In this document: piece by piece, positions 34,668 to 46,160 of the stretch
Position numbering within the stretch: position 1 is the stretch's first letter
Layout of the letters: each line of letters starts with the position of its first letter
Assembly: GCF_047948215.1 (NCBI RefSeq)
Contig: NC_134455.1
Span: forward strand, 155,106,575 to 155,170,574
Length of the DNA stretch: 64,000 bases
Direction of reading: 5' to 3'
DNA from: Lycorma delicatula
Taxonomy: Eukaryota; Arthropoda; Insecta; Hemiptera; Fulgoridae
Made by a program: the position numbers and the translations under genes
The notes under the pieces: model-generated
Told to the model about the DNA's origin: nothing
Database searches by the model: none
Seen by the model: the letters and a program-made list of their open reading frames with translations, nothing else

Positions 34668-36011
34668 CAGAAAAAATCTTCACCTAAAAAACAATTAAGG
34701 AACAAATTTGTTTCTTATTGAAATTCCATTGAAATAATTTTTTAAAAATAAGTACACAAATCCATCCCCTTGAAATTTACTTTCTTAACTTTACGTTAAC
34801 TAAATTAACTGATTTTTTATAATGTAATTTATTAAGGACTTCATAGAAGTTTGAAATTACATTAATAGAAAAGTTGGCGAAAAACGGTGTACTTTTAATG
34901 AGCAGTTTACAATTACATATTCCAACAGTTTTTCTTCAAATAAAACGAAACTCTCAAGAATAACTCACTTTAGAACAAGATTTAATACGGCATAAAATTA
35001 ACTTGTTTTCATAAAGTGGTTAAAAGATATAACTCTTCAAAGACAAGTTTTTTCTTTAGTGAGGAATATTTATTACAATGTGCAAATGCAATGTTAACCG
35101 TACTAAACGCAAATTATACAAATAACTTTACTGCTGTAAGGATGGAGAATGTAAAAGAGAAAATTCCAAGACTACGCTGAAAAGGTACACTAAAAAATTA
35201 TAGTAATTATCCTTGAAAAATCGTTAGCGTTTTAAATGTTCTTCATTTTCCGAAGAATTTTTCAAAAAAAAAATGTGTAAAAAATAAAAAATTGAAATAT
35301 TTTAAGAAATTAATAAAAAGGTTATTAAAATCAAGAAATGTTACAGATTATTTGTCTTTTATAAATTTCACTAATTACCACATATCATCTAATCAAATAT
35401 TTATATTTCATGACATTTACTTGGTTGTTAATTAATAACAATAACAAAAACATCTGTTTATTACACAATTAAAAATACGTTAAATTTTAACACTCAGTTG
35501 TGAATCTACGAAATTAACAAAAAGGAATATCCCTTCAGGCGATAACCTTTTTAATAAAAAAATATTTAAATATTATAGTATGAAGAAGTCTACTTTGTCA
35601 TGAAATAGAAAAATTAAAACCCGAGTAATTTATTGACAATAATTTTGACTGTTAATTTTGCATATATTGGAGATGGAAAACACTTTTTTCTCAAGGGTAA
35701 GCGCACCTCTGCGCATCCATAAATTTTCTCTTGATGACAATGACCGATAGATAAAAAAACGAACTACAATAACTTGATAAAAATATTCTTCAATAATGGA
35801 AAAATACAATCCAATCTAAAAAAAGCTTAAAAAATATTATGGTCAGGAATTTTTTTTTATAATTTATTAAAAGAAAATGAATTAATTATTGATTCATTCA
35901 ACTGGACTTATTTTTCTTTAACCTATATAGCACCATTCTTCCTGTTAATGTCTATTAAATTAAAATCTCAGTTTAAATCATAATGAAAAGATTAAATTAA
36001 AAAAAGTTAAA

Positions 36012-36042
<31 letters not shown>

Positions 36043-36108
36043 ATATCCTCCAACACTTTTCATTAATTTAAACTACCTTTACTCTTGTTTTTTTCTTTTT
36101 TACATATA
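34668..36108. other. Anonymous AT-rich DNA
   Basis: No gene was recognised. It contains a (GT)n run near its right end. Confidence 0.5.
36017..36042. repeat. (GT)n microsatellite
   Basis: Thirteen consecutive TG/GT dinucleotides. Confidence 0.95.
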
Positions 36109-36360
36109 CAGAATGGTCCAAAAGTCACAGTACAGCCTATTATTTAAAAAGTTGTAGAGAAAATGAAACATTTGGATATACCAACGTAAATTAGGTACGA
36201 GGGCCCACTTTTGGGGCATAACACAACAATGGCCGCCATTTTGAATCGCCCTCTATTTATTTAAATGGGAAGGGGGTCATGTGACGTATCAAAACAGATT
36301 GAAATTTTAACAGGAATTCATTTCTGCAATTAGATTTTACATAACCGTTACGGTGTAGGC
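36109..36360 (+). repeat. Left TIR of the 36-kb mariner-like element
   Basis: Inverted partner of 37427-37693. The inner boundary lies at ACCGTTACGGTGTAG. Confidence 0.85.
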
Positions 36361-36404
36361 GTTATTCTAAAAGTTTGAAAATCTTATTCTTTTGCAGGTG
36401 ACAT

Positions 36405-37345
36405 ATGATGGCTTTGACGAAGGAAGAACGAATTGAGATGATCCTGATGTCTGGTGAATGAAGCAGTCGAGTCGTTGCTGCAGATTTCAGTAGGCGCCAC
36501 CAGAGAGACCACTGATTTCGCATAACACCGTTGCATATATCATATCCAAATTAAAGGAAACTGGGAATGTGTCCGACAGGTGACGTAGTGGTCATCCCAA
36601 ATTTTCCACTGATGATACAACCTCGACGATGGTCTTGGCTACCTTTGCGAGGAGTCCACCACGCAGCACTCGATGTCTTGCAAGTGAAATTGGTGTTAGT
36701 CGTTCCTCGCTTCGGCGTATTCTTATAGCAACAAATGGCACCCATTTAAGATGCAAATGCAGCAAAAACTTTCTGAGGATGAGCCAGACAGACGTGTCGA
36801 GTTCTGGGCATTACGTTAATATCAGAACAACCCTACATTCCCACAGAGTATCCTATTCAGAGACGAGGCAAATGTTTTGTCAGTGGCGAGGTGAACCGGC
36901 AGAATCACCGATATTGGTATGATGAAAATCCCCACTTGATTGACCCATCCAGTCTTGCTGGAGATGTTAAAATTAAAGTGTGGTGGGGAATACGGGGTAC
37001 CCGTGCGGTTGGACCAATCTTCATCGATGGAACCCTTAATTCCGAGAGGTACTTGGACATGCTGAGAGACACTGTCTTTCCTTCCCTTTTAAATGAAGAG
37101 GGAACATTCCTTTCGTTATTTCAACAAGATGGTGTTCCGCCACACTCTGGGTTAAATGATCGTCACTGGCTCGATGTCCAATTGCCTGGGCAATGGATTG
37201 GTTGGCCTAGAGGAATGGCAACTTGAAGCAACTTGTTTACACAGAGAAGAATCGTGTTCACCATCTACAACAAAGAATTACGCTGTGCTGCACGGAAATT
37301 GCACCAGAAGTGCTTCTGCGAATGTCTGCTGACTGAATTAAGCAA
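36405..37345 (+). pseudogene. Mariner-like transposase lacking its third catalytic segment
   Basis: The N-terminus at 36405 reads MMALTKEERIEMILMSGE, a helix-turn-helix start, and stops at TGA two codons before the usual next helix. Further pieces follow in shifted frames: TRCLASEIGVSRSSLRRIL near 36670-36725 (second DNA-binding domain), ILFRDEANV near 36852 with the first catalytic Asp, and GEVNRQNHRYWYDENPHLID near 36885-36945. The long open part then carries IKVWWGIRGTRAVGPIFIDG and FQQDGVPPH with the second Asp near 37132. After QWIGWPRGMAT the expected SPDLxPxDFFLWG segment is absent, and C-terminal sequence (KQLVYTEKNRVHHL) follows, so about 20 codons including the third acidic residue are deleted. 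Confidence 0.85.
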
Positions 37346-37426
37346 CTAGAGTTATGCATTCAACAAAACGGTTGACATATTGAACACATCATGGAGCCTT
37401 TAGAGTAAATTTTGGATACCCATAAC

Positions 37427-37693
37427 TTCTACACCGTAACAGTTATGTGAAATCTGATTCCAGAAATGGATTCCTTGTAAAATTTTAATCTATTCTGATA
37501 CGTCACATGACCCCCTTCTCATTTAAATAAATGTACAGCGATTCAAAATGGCGGATTTCAAAATGGTTGCCATTGTTGTGTTATGCTCCAAAGGTGGGCC
37601 CTCGTACCTAATTTACATTGGTGTATCCAAATGTTTCATTTTCTTTATAACTTCTGAAATAATAGGCTGTACTGCGACTTTTGGAGTAATCTG
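37427..37693 (-). repeat. Right TIR of the 36-kb mariner-like element
   Basis: Inverted partner of 36109-36360; it ends next to TA. Confidence 0.85.
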
Positions 37694-40600
37694 TAGTTAA
37701 AGAATAATATTTAAACATTGTTTACGTTCACAAAATTAGGTCATAAAACACAAAAAACAACATTTTAACAATTAACAGGAAAAAAATATTTTCTTCAATT
37801 AAAATTTAGCACGGAACACACTAAAAGTAAACAAATATAAGAAATAAAATTAAAATAACACATGATATAAAAACAGTAGCAGTTATAATCATATAATGTT
37901 TTATTATATACGTATGTGTTGAGCAGAGATTATATTTTAACAAACAAAGAATGAGTAGTTGAATATTAAAAAGATAACTCTCTCTGTCGATTGGTTCCGG
38001 TTGTAAGGATTAATTTGTATGTATCTACGGATGTAAATGGACTATTATATTATGTTATTACTTTTTCTGCTAAAATGATGGCTGTAATTTTTATGTTAAA
38101 ATTACTGTATTGACGTTTTCTGAAACTATTGTTTTACTAATAACAGTTCTAAAGACTGAATGAGATTGTGCTAGACAGCTATAAAGAAACGAAGACGTGT
38201 ACGTGCTGCGATTAACTACACTACTTCATAAGATAAAACTTTTTTCATCACCTCAACATTTGAACAACCTGTAAAAAACAGTACTAGCTTAAATTTTCAC
38301 GCTTTTAACATTGTATTGAATATTAGATTACAAATAAACATGTAATGTTTACAGGGCTCTTCAAAATAATTGACAGTAGAAAAAAAACAAATTGTAAAAT
38401 TACGGTAAATACGTTAAAAGAAATTAACTAAATAACGACATTTTTTCATTCATGCTTGTATGAAAACCATTAAACTACGTCCATTATTTTATTTTATAGG
38501 TCAGCGAGTGAATTATCACTTGGTTTGGTAAAGTTTAGGGTCGACCATTAACATCATGAAAAATCTAAATAATGTATCCAATCTGGGTTTTTTTTTTACA
38601 AGGAATTTTATAATTTTAGAAGTGAATAATAAAATTCATAGTGTTTAAGCTATCTGGGACATTTTCCCCCAGGTCCCGACAGTTAACAGAGATAAAAATA
38701 TTTTTAAAAATTGTTAAAAGCAAAAAAAGAAATTCAAAAGACTCGGTGAAACCATATGAAAAAAAAATTAATATTGTTATAGCAGTTTGGGTCCTCTTGA
38801 ATTCTCTGGTATTGTTTTAATTAAGAAAAATTTAAAGCAACAGTCAGTGTACACAGTACGTAAATAATGAGAGTTTTTTCTTTTGAAGTAGAGTAACAAT
38901 TAATATTAAGTAAATATTGAGAATTTGAGCAACCCTTACCTTCTGCTATCAACAAAATTTATATAATACTGTGACCTTTTAATCGTACCTTTTAAACAAG
39001 CATGCATCCTTGGAATCGGATTAAAAGCTTAAGGAGATGAAGCGGTTTGGTCTAACCAAAATGTAAAGCGATACTTGACTGATCTAGAATCAAACAGTGG
39101 AAAATTAAACAGCAGATCTAATTTCCTGCTAATTCACATAATTTCAATAATTTTATATGGATTATTATTTTTTTATGAAAAAAAAAAATCGTCTTATCAT
39201 TATTATTTTTTTACAATATATTTTTAATTTATTTTTAAGAGTAATAAGTGAGTAAATATTATTCTGAACCTATATTGTTGCTGAAGAGAATAGTTGGCAC
39301 CTTATCGTTTCGTGGTTCTGTGTATACGGGGAAAATTATTAAACGATTTGAAGATATATTGTAAGTAATTCTACACGTAACTTAAGACTTGTCCTTTACT
39401 GTATTTTTTAAAAATTGTCTGTATTGAAAGTGAAAATTAAAAAAATGAAACTAGTTTTTAATATGAGTGGTGTAAAGCAGTTGCTCAATATATCTATCAA
39501 TAATATTTAAAAAATATATGTTATTAAAAATTCATGAGTTGTAAAAATATATAAAATAAAATATATTAATATATAAATATTTGATTGAAAACAAAGGAAA
39601 AAAATAAATAAAAAGTAAGCTTTTTCTTTCATTCTATTGTCATTCATTCATTCTACTTTCTCTTAAAAATACGATTATATTGTTATAATAACATTATTAC
39701 TACTTATTTTTTCTTGTTTTATTCCTTCTTTTCATTTGAGACATCTGATCTGTAAAATTCTTTTTTAAATATTGCTACATATTTTTTATATTATATTCAC
39801 TGATTTGTATTTTATTTAGTATTTCAACACAGTTTTTTGCTGTTTTACTGTTTGTTCTCGCCATCCATGACTGTTGCCTGGTTTCTCCTAGAGTTGTAAA
39901 GATTGATACTATAAGGGGTGGTCTGGAGATGAATCATCATCAAAATATTTATTATTATTATTATTAGCTAAAAATAGACTACATGAATAGACATGCGTCG
40001 TCTATTCATATGGCCACAAGGTATCTTATAAATCGCGTCAGAAGTTTGCAGTTAAAATTCATCCAATGTAAATCCATGTAAATCACAAAAAACTGATCAG
40101 GAAGTTGGGAGGAGAAACACCAATACGCCCACGAACCCCCACATTAAAATTTTCGAATAAGTTTGTACACCACTAACTTACTTTGGTTTAAATTTTGTCC
40201 ATTGAAATTTTTTGCTGGATATATCATTCAAGTACAATTTAAAAAAAGTTACCCAAGTGGAGGGGGTTAAATTATTATAATAAAAAAATAAATGTTTATT
40301 CTGGTTGGAACTTAATAATACTCGTATATCATCATCACGTCAGTAAAAGATAAATTATAGAATAAAAAATAATATGATTAAAGCCCGTACTAATTATTTC
40401 AAATATAAAAACAGGAAACAATGCTAAGGTAAATACATTAAATATAAAAAGTTACTACAAAATAAATCACAATTTTAGGAGTTATTGAAAAATATTTTGA
40501 GCGCATATTTATGTACATATTGAACCGGATGCAGATAAATCAGTTTTTATAAATTAGTAATAGTTAAAAATTCAACAGAGTAATATTGTTTCAATGGAAT

Positions 40601-41214
40601 AACATCTTTAAATTTTAGTTTAAATATATTGGAAGGAAGATTTTTCAAATGGTTCGGTAATTTATTAAAAATGGCAACAGATGCATAATAAGGCTCTTTC
40701 TCGTAAGCCGAAGTATCGCGTTGAGTTGTATGAAAATCGTTCCATTGTCCGGTTTCGTTTAGGTAAGTATTTCATTTTTTTAAAAATACGTATTTTTAGC
40801 GATGATAAATAAAAACATCCTAAATACAAGCATCATTATTATTTTAACATATTTAAATACTGCAAAAATTCCACGTTTTTAAAAATTATTTTTTAATTAA
40901 TGTTATTTAAAAACATTTGGACAAAATCAATTTATTCTGTAAAAAAATTAATCTTTTAATTAGTGCCTTGTTTTATTTTAAATAAATTGACGGAAAGATT
41001 TTTAATGGATTGATATTTATCAAAAATAATGTAGAAATCATAAGTTCCTTTTCGTATGTACTGAAATAGTGTACTGAGTTACAAGATATCTAGGTAAAAG
41101 TGGATATATATATTTTTTTATAGTAATAGATAATTATAATACTTTTCTTTATCAAAGATAAGATAATTTAGATAAAAACGGTAGATTTAACTAATTACTA
41201 GAACAATATCATCC
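37694..41214. other. Anonymous AT-rich DNA
   Basis: No gene was recognised. A 10-bp stem (ATGAATAGAC/GTCTATTCAT) lies at 39983-40009, and a short TTA/TTAT run lies near 39945-39965. Confidence 0.5.
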
Positions 41215-41880
41215 AAGTAATCAGTATAATCCAAAGTATATAAAATTTTATTTCATTAATAACTTTTGATATTTTTTTTATATTTTTTTTTATTGAATTA
41301 TTATTTATTTGAATTTTTTTTTACAATCAGAGGTATATAATTATTAATAAATCAATATATTTAAATAAATAAAAAAAAAAGTTAAAAAAAGGAGATGAAG
41401 TCTGATTTGAACCGATGTGCCTTCCCCTTTTAAGATCCAAATATTTCATTAATTAAAATTTTATTTGGCTATAAACCAAATAAAATTTTTTTTATGGAAC
41501 CAGTGAAAGTAAGTACACTCATGACAAATCGTTGAAAAGCTCTCAATGAGTGCTTATTACTGCAGTTAAGAAAAAGACCAAAATCCAATTTTTTGGGATT
41601 TCGGGCTTTTTTGGGCACTTTTGGTCGAGTCAACTGCAATCAAGAGGGAAGGTGCACAACTAAATGTTACAACAGTTCTAAATCCAAAATTTCAACAACC
41701 TACGGCTAAACGTTTTTGAGTTATGCGAGATATATACATATGATACGTGACGTCTGTACGTACGTACGTACAGACGTCACGCCGAAACTAGTCAAAATGG
41801 ATATTTCCGTTGAGATCTGAAAACCGAAATTTTTTACGATCACAATACTTCCTTTTTTTCGTAAAAGGAAGTAAAAAACA
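41215..41880 (-). repeat. Unclassified dispersed repeat family 1, copy A
   Basis: The reverse complement aligns with copy B (42345-43020) over most of its length. In order: a terminal ACTTCCTT...AAGGAAGT hairpin, ACGGAAATATCCATTTT, GGCGTGACGT, CTGCAGTAATAAG, TTAATTAATGAAATATTTGG, then a B-box-like GGTTCAAATC and GACTTCATCTCC with a T run. A 36-bp palindrome lies inside it. About 35 extra bases (TTTATTTGG repeated around a stem) near 41463-41500 are not in copy B. No ORF of note. Confidence 0.8.
41746..41781. repeat. Perfect 36-bp palindrome with a GTAC core
   Basis: All 18 base pairs match, around a core of GTACGTACGTAC. The arms are CGTGACGTCT and AGACGTCACG. Copy B has a diverged, shorter version (GTGACGTATGCACATACGTAATTATGTACG-type sequence) at the same place. 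Confidence 0.9.
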
Positions 41881-42344
41881 AACTAATTTATAATAATCCA
41901 ATGAAACCAAAAATTGTTTATACAAGCTAAGTCTTACACTTAACAGGTTATGTTTTTAAAAAACGAACTTTATTTATTACAATTAATATATATTTAAGTG
42001 CAAATAATTAATTGTTAAAATCACTGTGCGTACATGCTAATGAGTTATAAAATAGAACTTTGTATATCGAACGAGTCACTAGTACATGTTAACTGTAGAG
42101 TTCCTGATTGAGACTAATAGGAAGATGTTCATCGAACGAGTGAGATGTTCATCCTCAGGACTGAGGATGAGTAATTGTTATTACATTAAGAATAAAGAAA
42201 CATAGTCTGCAGCTGCATTATATTTATTCTCACGGTTGCTTTACCTGGAAACTAAGGATAGGCAATAAACGTGGCTTATGGAATGTAATGCATCATCTAT
42301 TATCAGTAATGTAACTTATGTTTATATATATTTCTCCATTTTTA
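41881..42344. other. Spacer between inverted copies A and B
   Basis: AT-rich, no gene. It contains a duplicated AGATGTTCATC at 42123-42156 and a short hairpin (ATCCTCAGGACTGAGGAT) at 42152-42169. Confidence 0.6.
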
Positions 42345-43040
42345 CTTCCTTGTATGAAGTAAAGGAAGAATTGTGACCGTGAAAAATTACGGTTTTCAGA
42401 TTTCAACGGAAATATCCATTTTAACCATCCCTGAATCCATTTTGACTAGATTCGGCGTGACGTATGCACATACGTAATTATGTACGTATCTCGCATAACA
42501 GAAAAACGATTAGCTGTAGGATGTTGACATTTTGGATTTAGGACTGTTATAACATCTGGTTGTACACCTCCCCGTTTGATTGCAATCGAATGAACCAAAG
42601 TGCCCAAAATCCAAAAACAAAATGGATTTTGGACTTTTTCTTAAATGCAGTAATAAGTCCTCATCAAGAGATTATCAACGATGTATCATAAGTGGCACTT
42701 ACTTTCATTGGTTCCAGAGTCACAGGAAAATAAAATTTTAATTAATGAAATATTTGGATCTCACAAGGCGAAAGCACATCGGTTCGAATCCGACTTCATC
42801 TCCTTTTTTTTAACTTTTTTTTTTTTTAATTTAAATATATTGATTTGTTAATAGTTATTAACTTCTAATTGTAGAACATTTTTACCATAAACAATAATTT
42901 AATAATAATAATAAAAGAAAAAATATCAGAAGTTATTAATGAAATAAAATCTTAAGTACTTTTCATTAAAAAAAAACTGTATATGTAGTAATTTAATAGG
43001 TGTACAATGAAGTCATGCGGTGTTCACATCATATTTTTTT
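42345..43040 (+). repeat. Unclassified dispersed repeat family 1, copy B
   Basis: This is the longest plus-strand copy. The head ACTTCCTTGTATGAAGTAAA makes a stem with the following GGAAG. The middle (42400-42660) is shared with copy A, and the tail from 42660 is shared with copies A and C. ATCGGTTCGAATCCGACTTC at 42779 carries an exact GGTTCGAATCC B box, followed by ATCTCC and two long T runs. There is no clear A box at the normal 30-60 base distance. Family assignment is open (SINE, MITE or Helitron-derived). Confidence 0.8.
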
Positions 43041-43110
43041 CTTTGATATATTGAACTCAAAACTTAATGTATGCAAATCGGATAGGTTTTTTTACTGTAG
43101 TTATATTTTA

Positions 43111-43112
<2 letters not shown>

Positions 43113-43173
<61 letters not shown>
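43113..43173. repeat. (TA)n microsatellite
   Basis: About 60 bases of uninterrupted TA repeat. The open frame across it (Tyr-Ile repeats) is an artefact. Confidence 0.95.
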
Positions 43174-43177
<4 letters not shown>

Positions 43178-43205
43178 CCTACCATTTCAAAATCCTACGG
43201 CTAAA

Positions 43206-43320
43206 TGAAGTTTTTTTTGTTAAAACGTAAACATTTTTCTACTAACACTGAAATTTTATCTATACGTTTATAAAAAATCTAGTAGTTACTGTGGGTCTGT
43301 TACTCTTTCAAACACAATAC
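43206..43320 (+). repeat. Direct repeat unit, first copy
   Basis: This matches 45153-45265 closely: TTTTTTTTGTTAAAACGTAA, CTACTAACACTGAAATTTTA, AAATCTAGT, GTTACTGTG, CTACTCTTTCAA-like blocks in the same order. Confidence 0.8.
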
Positions 43321-43330
43321 TATATCACAG

Positions 43331-43351
43331 TTATATATATATATATATATA
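43331..43351. repeat. (TA)n microsatellite
   Basis: Ten TA dinucleotides directly after the direct repeat unit. Confidence 0.9.
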
Positions 43352-43475
43352 AATTTAAATATTCATGAAATTTATGGTAATTGCGTAAAAATAATATTTC
43401 CATTTATTGTTTTTTGAACATAAGAGGGTCATGAAACGTCGACAAATACGTTAAATTCTTTTTCTTTTTGTTCTT

Positions 43476-43490
43476 GTCTCTCTCTCTCTC

Positions 43491-43575
<85 letters not shown>

Positions 43576-43578
43576 GTG
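43476..43578. repeat. (TC)n microsatellite
   Basis: About 100 bases of TC dinucleotides with only a few TGTC interruptions. It is polypyrimidine on this strand. Confidence 0.95.
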
Positions 43579-45152
43579 TATGTAAGATAGATCCTATAAG
43601 GATTAATAACTAGGGTTGATTAGACCATAAATTTCAAAAATGGAATGATGACTTTTATATCTGGGGCTCTGACACCATTAAAATTTGGAATCTGGTCATA
43701 AAATTCACATGGATTCCATGCAAAATTTATATAAGCTTTTGTCCATTTTTTTTTTATTATGTTATTAAAATAAGATGAAATTGCATGAATTATATGTGAA
43801 TATTCAAGGTGACTTAGCGTGTGATATTAGATATCTAAAAAAAGTGTCATCACTTCTTTCATTTGTTTGAAAGCCTGCCAGGTCTTGATTATTATCTTTA
43901 AAAACAGATAAATGATTTTCCATTCCCTTCTTCACTAAGCTGGTTCTACTGCAGCATATCTGCGAGTCTAACTCTATAATTTTACATGATAATCTGTCCT
44001 ACAAATATAAGAGTGGGATAGAGTACAGCAATAAATTAATAAACCTATTTTTATCGATTAAAAATGGATTATACACGATAATTTCTCTCTGTAAAAGATA
44101 AAGTAATTATAATTAAACTCATGCAAGTCGTTTAATTAAAAATTATTGGATTTAAAAAAAATAAAAGGTAAGACTTTCGAAAAATAAAGAAAATAAAAAT
44201 GAATAATTTTTTTTGTACGAGAAGAAAACAGGCATTATACCTGTAACATAATAAGAAAAGTTAATTTTTTCACGAAATTTACTTTTATTACACATATAAT
44301 GTTACATAATATTACGATTTCTATTATTATTCAGCTAAATAATCTGCAGTAGACTATTTGTAAGAAAACCGAATAACGGTGGGCGGAGCTGGCACTAATA
44401 CTACTCTACTTTTCGTGTATTAAGTTGTAAAATGAAATCGGGTCGAAGTAATGAGGCCCGCCACAGTGCGATGTGAAACTGGGAAAACTGTGTTCTTGTA
44501 ATCTGCATTCACCGAGGTAACAGCTAAAAAATCAATATACCAGATATTATTCCACCTGTTCACTGTCTCCTCACCTGTATTCATTTAACTTGTAAATAAT
44601 TAATTCAATCTAGTTTTTATTTAATTAACAGGATGTGCATTAAAACGACAAAATTTAAATTGAAAATTTAGAAGAAAATGTTACAAAAGTAATTATTAAA
44701 ACAATTTGGAGAATATTAACCGCATTTTAAGCAAGCGTATTTTATTTCAATGAAAACTTTCAAAGGTGGGATATTTACTTTATTTAAATTAATTTTTTTC
44801 ACGATTTCATAATTCTTTAAAAAATTACAACTTTTTATAATTTTATAACTTGAATATAAAATAAATAAGTTACGATTATGAAACGTAAGTAATATCTATA
44901 TAGTACCAACATTTTGTTTGCCAATACTCGTATATTTTTAATTATTTCCTGTTTCTAGATATTTCTACCGAGATAGATGCCAATTAAACCAACTTTTTAA
45001 ATTCTTAATTAACTACTTGTCCAAATTTTTTTTCGATTTGATTAAAAAATATAAGAATTATTTTTACCATATAATGCAAGCCCTAGCTCTTTAATGTTAT
45101 CTTTATAATACTTTTTATTCGTTTATTAAATCCCGTTAAAAAAAGATACAAG
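43579..45152. other. Anonymous AT-rich DNA
   Basis: No gene was recognised. 44370-44520 is somewhat GC-richer but has stops in all three plus-strand frames that I read. Confidence 0.5.
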
Positions 45153-45265
45153 AGTTTTTTTTTGTTAAAACGTAAATATTTTTCTACTAACACTGAAATT
45201 TTATTTATACGTTTAGAAAAATCTAGTGGTTACTGTGAGTCTGCTACTCTTTCAAGCAAAAGGTA
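45153..45265 (+). repeat. Direct repeat unit, second copy
   Basis: Close match to 43206-43320, same orientation, about 1.95 kb away. The sequence to about 45400 continues in repeat-like style without a second copy in the window. Confidence 0.8.
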
Positions 45266-45591
45266 ATCAACCAATTGAACTGAAATTTTTCTCGAACGTA
45301 AGTTTTATACCAGGAAAGAACACAGGGCGATTGCCGTTACGAAATATTTCACCGTTTCAAGATAGTGGCCGTTTTAATCGCTTGGAGTAACAACTGGATT
45401 ATGTTCCTTGCTGGTATTTAACTTTACTACGACCAAACCGTTGAATTAAATTTAAAAGACACACACAGTATTTTAAATTAAATTTTCTGCAAAAAAAGAA
45501 CTCTAATCTTTTTTGATATCTCGTTTTATTTGGTTACGAAAAAAGAAGCTTTATATGTGCGACAATGTACATTCTTATACATTCAGTATAC

Positions 45592-45750
45592 ATTCTAACT
45601 ATCAAGCGTCACCAGTTTCCAGTTAAATTTACTTTTTCGATGACAATAAATAAGCCACAAGAGCAGATGCTTAAACTGGATGGTCTCCACTTGAAGAGTC
45701 AATGCTTCTCTCATGGGCAAATGTACTTGCTACAGTCTCCTGTAAGAGTA
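45592..45750 (+). pseudogene. Fragment of Helitron/PIF1-type helicase C-terminus
   Basis: The frame reads IKRHQFPVKFTFSMTINKPQ, then EQMLKLDGLHLKSQCFSHGQ and MYL. This corresponds to the last conserved helicase motifs of Helitron Rep-helicase proteins (general form AMTINKSQGQxL...CFSHGQLYVA), which unwind DNA during rolling-circle transposition. About 50 codons survive; the Rep nuclease and the other helicase motifs are absent. A short NNVYKPLF, similar to the usual C-terminal NVVY, follows near 45790 in another frame. Confidence 0.75.
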
Positions 45751-46160
45751 ATCTACATATATATATACTCCTTAGAAAAAAGCCGTTAATAATGTATACA
45801 AACCATTATTTAGTTTTATTTTGTTCATAAACGGTTCCAAAAAAACATAAAAAAAGTTAAAAACATAAAAGATGCAAAACGAAGTACGGTCACTTCCTCT
45901 TTGTGTTTTTCGGGTAACACTAAGAACCATGAGAAATACTTTTTTTACCCAACGGTGGGCGGGTAATCAGCTATAACTATTATTTTTAAGATGGGGGCCG
46001 ACTCTTCTGAAATCGTCACACTTCAGATCACTCAAAGTTTCGGGTCCTGTGCTGACCTAACTTTTGATCTGAAGAAATTACAATAAACTGAGTTTTTATA
46101 AATTGAACAGGCTTTAATTGTTATTTATCAATATTACTCTCACAAGCAGGGACCCAGAAC
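45592..46160 (+). mobile_element. Helitron remnant: helicase C-terminus and 3' subterminal region
   Basis: A short helicase-like coding remnant is followed by sequence (45880-46150) that aligns with the reverse complement of 33760-34060, the region leading to the Helitron 3' end at 33712. Shared blocks include GTACGGTC, TTACCC, ACTTTGAGTGATCT (reversed here) and AACAGGCTTTA. The terminal hairpin and CTAG are not recognisable, so the copy is eroded at its 3' end. The 5' side is lost. Confidence 0.65.

Larger units (their letters stand above)
36109..37693 (+). mobile_element. Mariner-like transposon with about 250-bp TIRs and TA duplication
   Basis: Inverted repeats lie at 36109-36360 and 37427-37693. 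The outer ends are CAGAATGGTCCAAAAGTC on the left and, reverse-complemented, CAGATTACTCCAAAAGTC on the right. TA flanks both ends (36107-36108 and 37694-37695). The TIRs share GAGGGCCCAC, AACAATGG and CATGTGACGTATCA-like blocks. Length is 1585 bp. The transposase inside is broken and has an internal deletion. Confidence 0.9.

Noticed and set aside
42760..42805. tRNA gene in copy B
   Set aside because: Only the T-arm-like B box is present; no cloverleaf can be formed and the motif is part of a dispersed repeat.
43000..43230. Plus-strand open frame with Tyr-Ile repeats
   Set aside because: Produced by the (TA)n tract at 43113-43173.
44370..44520. Possible exon with a GAG|GTAACA donor
   Set aside because: All plus-strand frames I read contain stops and no acceptor of quality precedes it.
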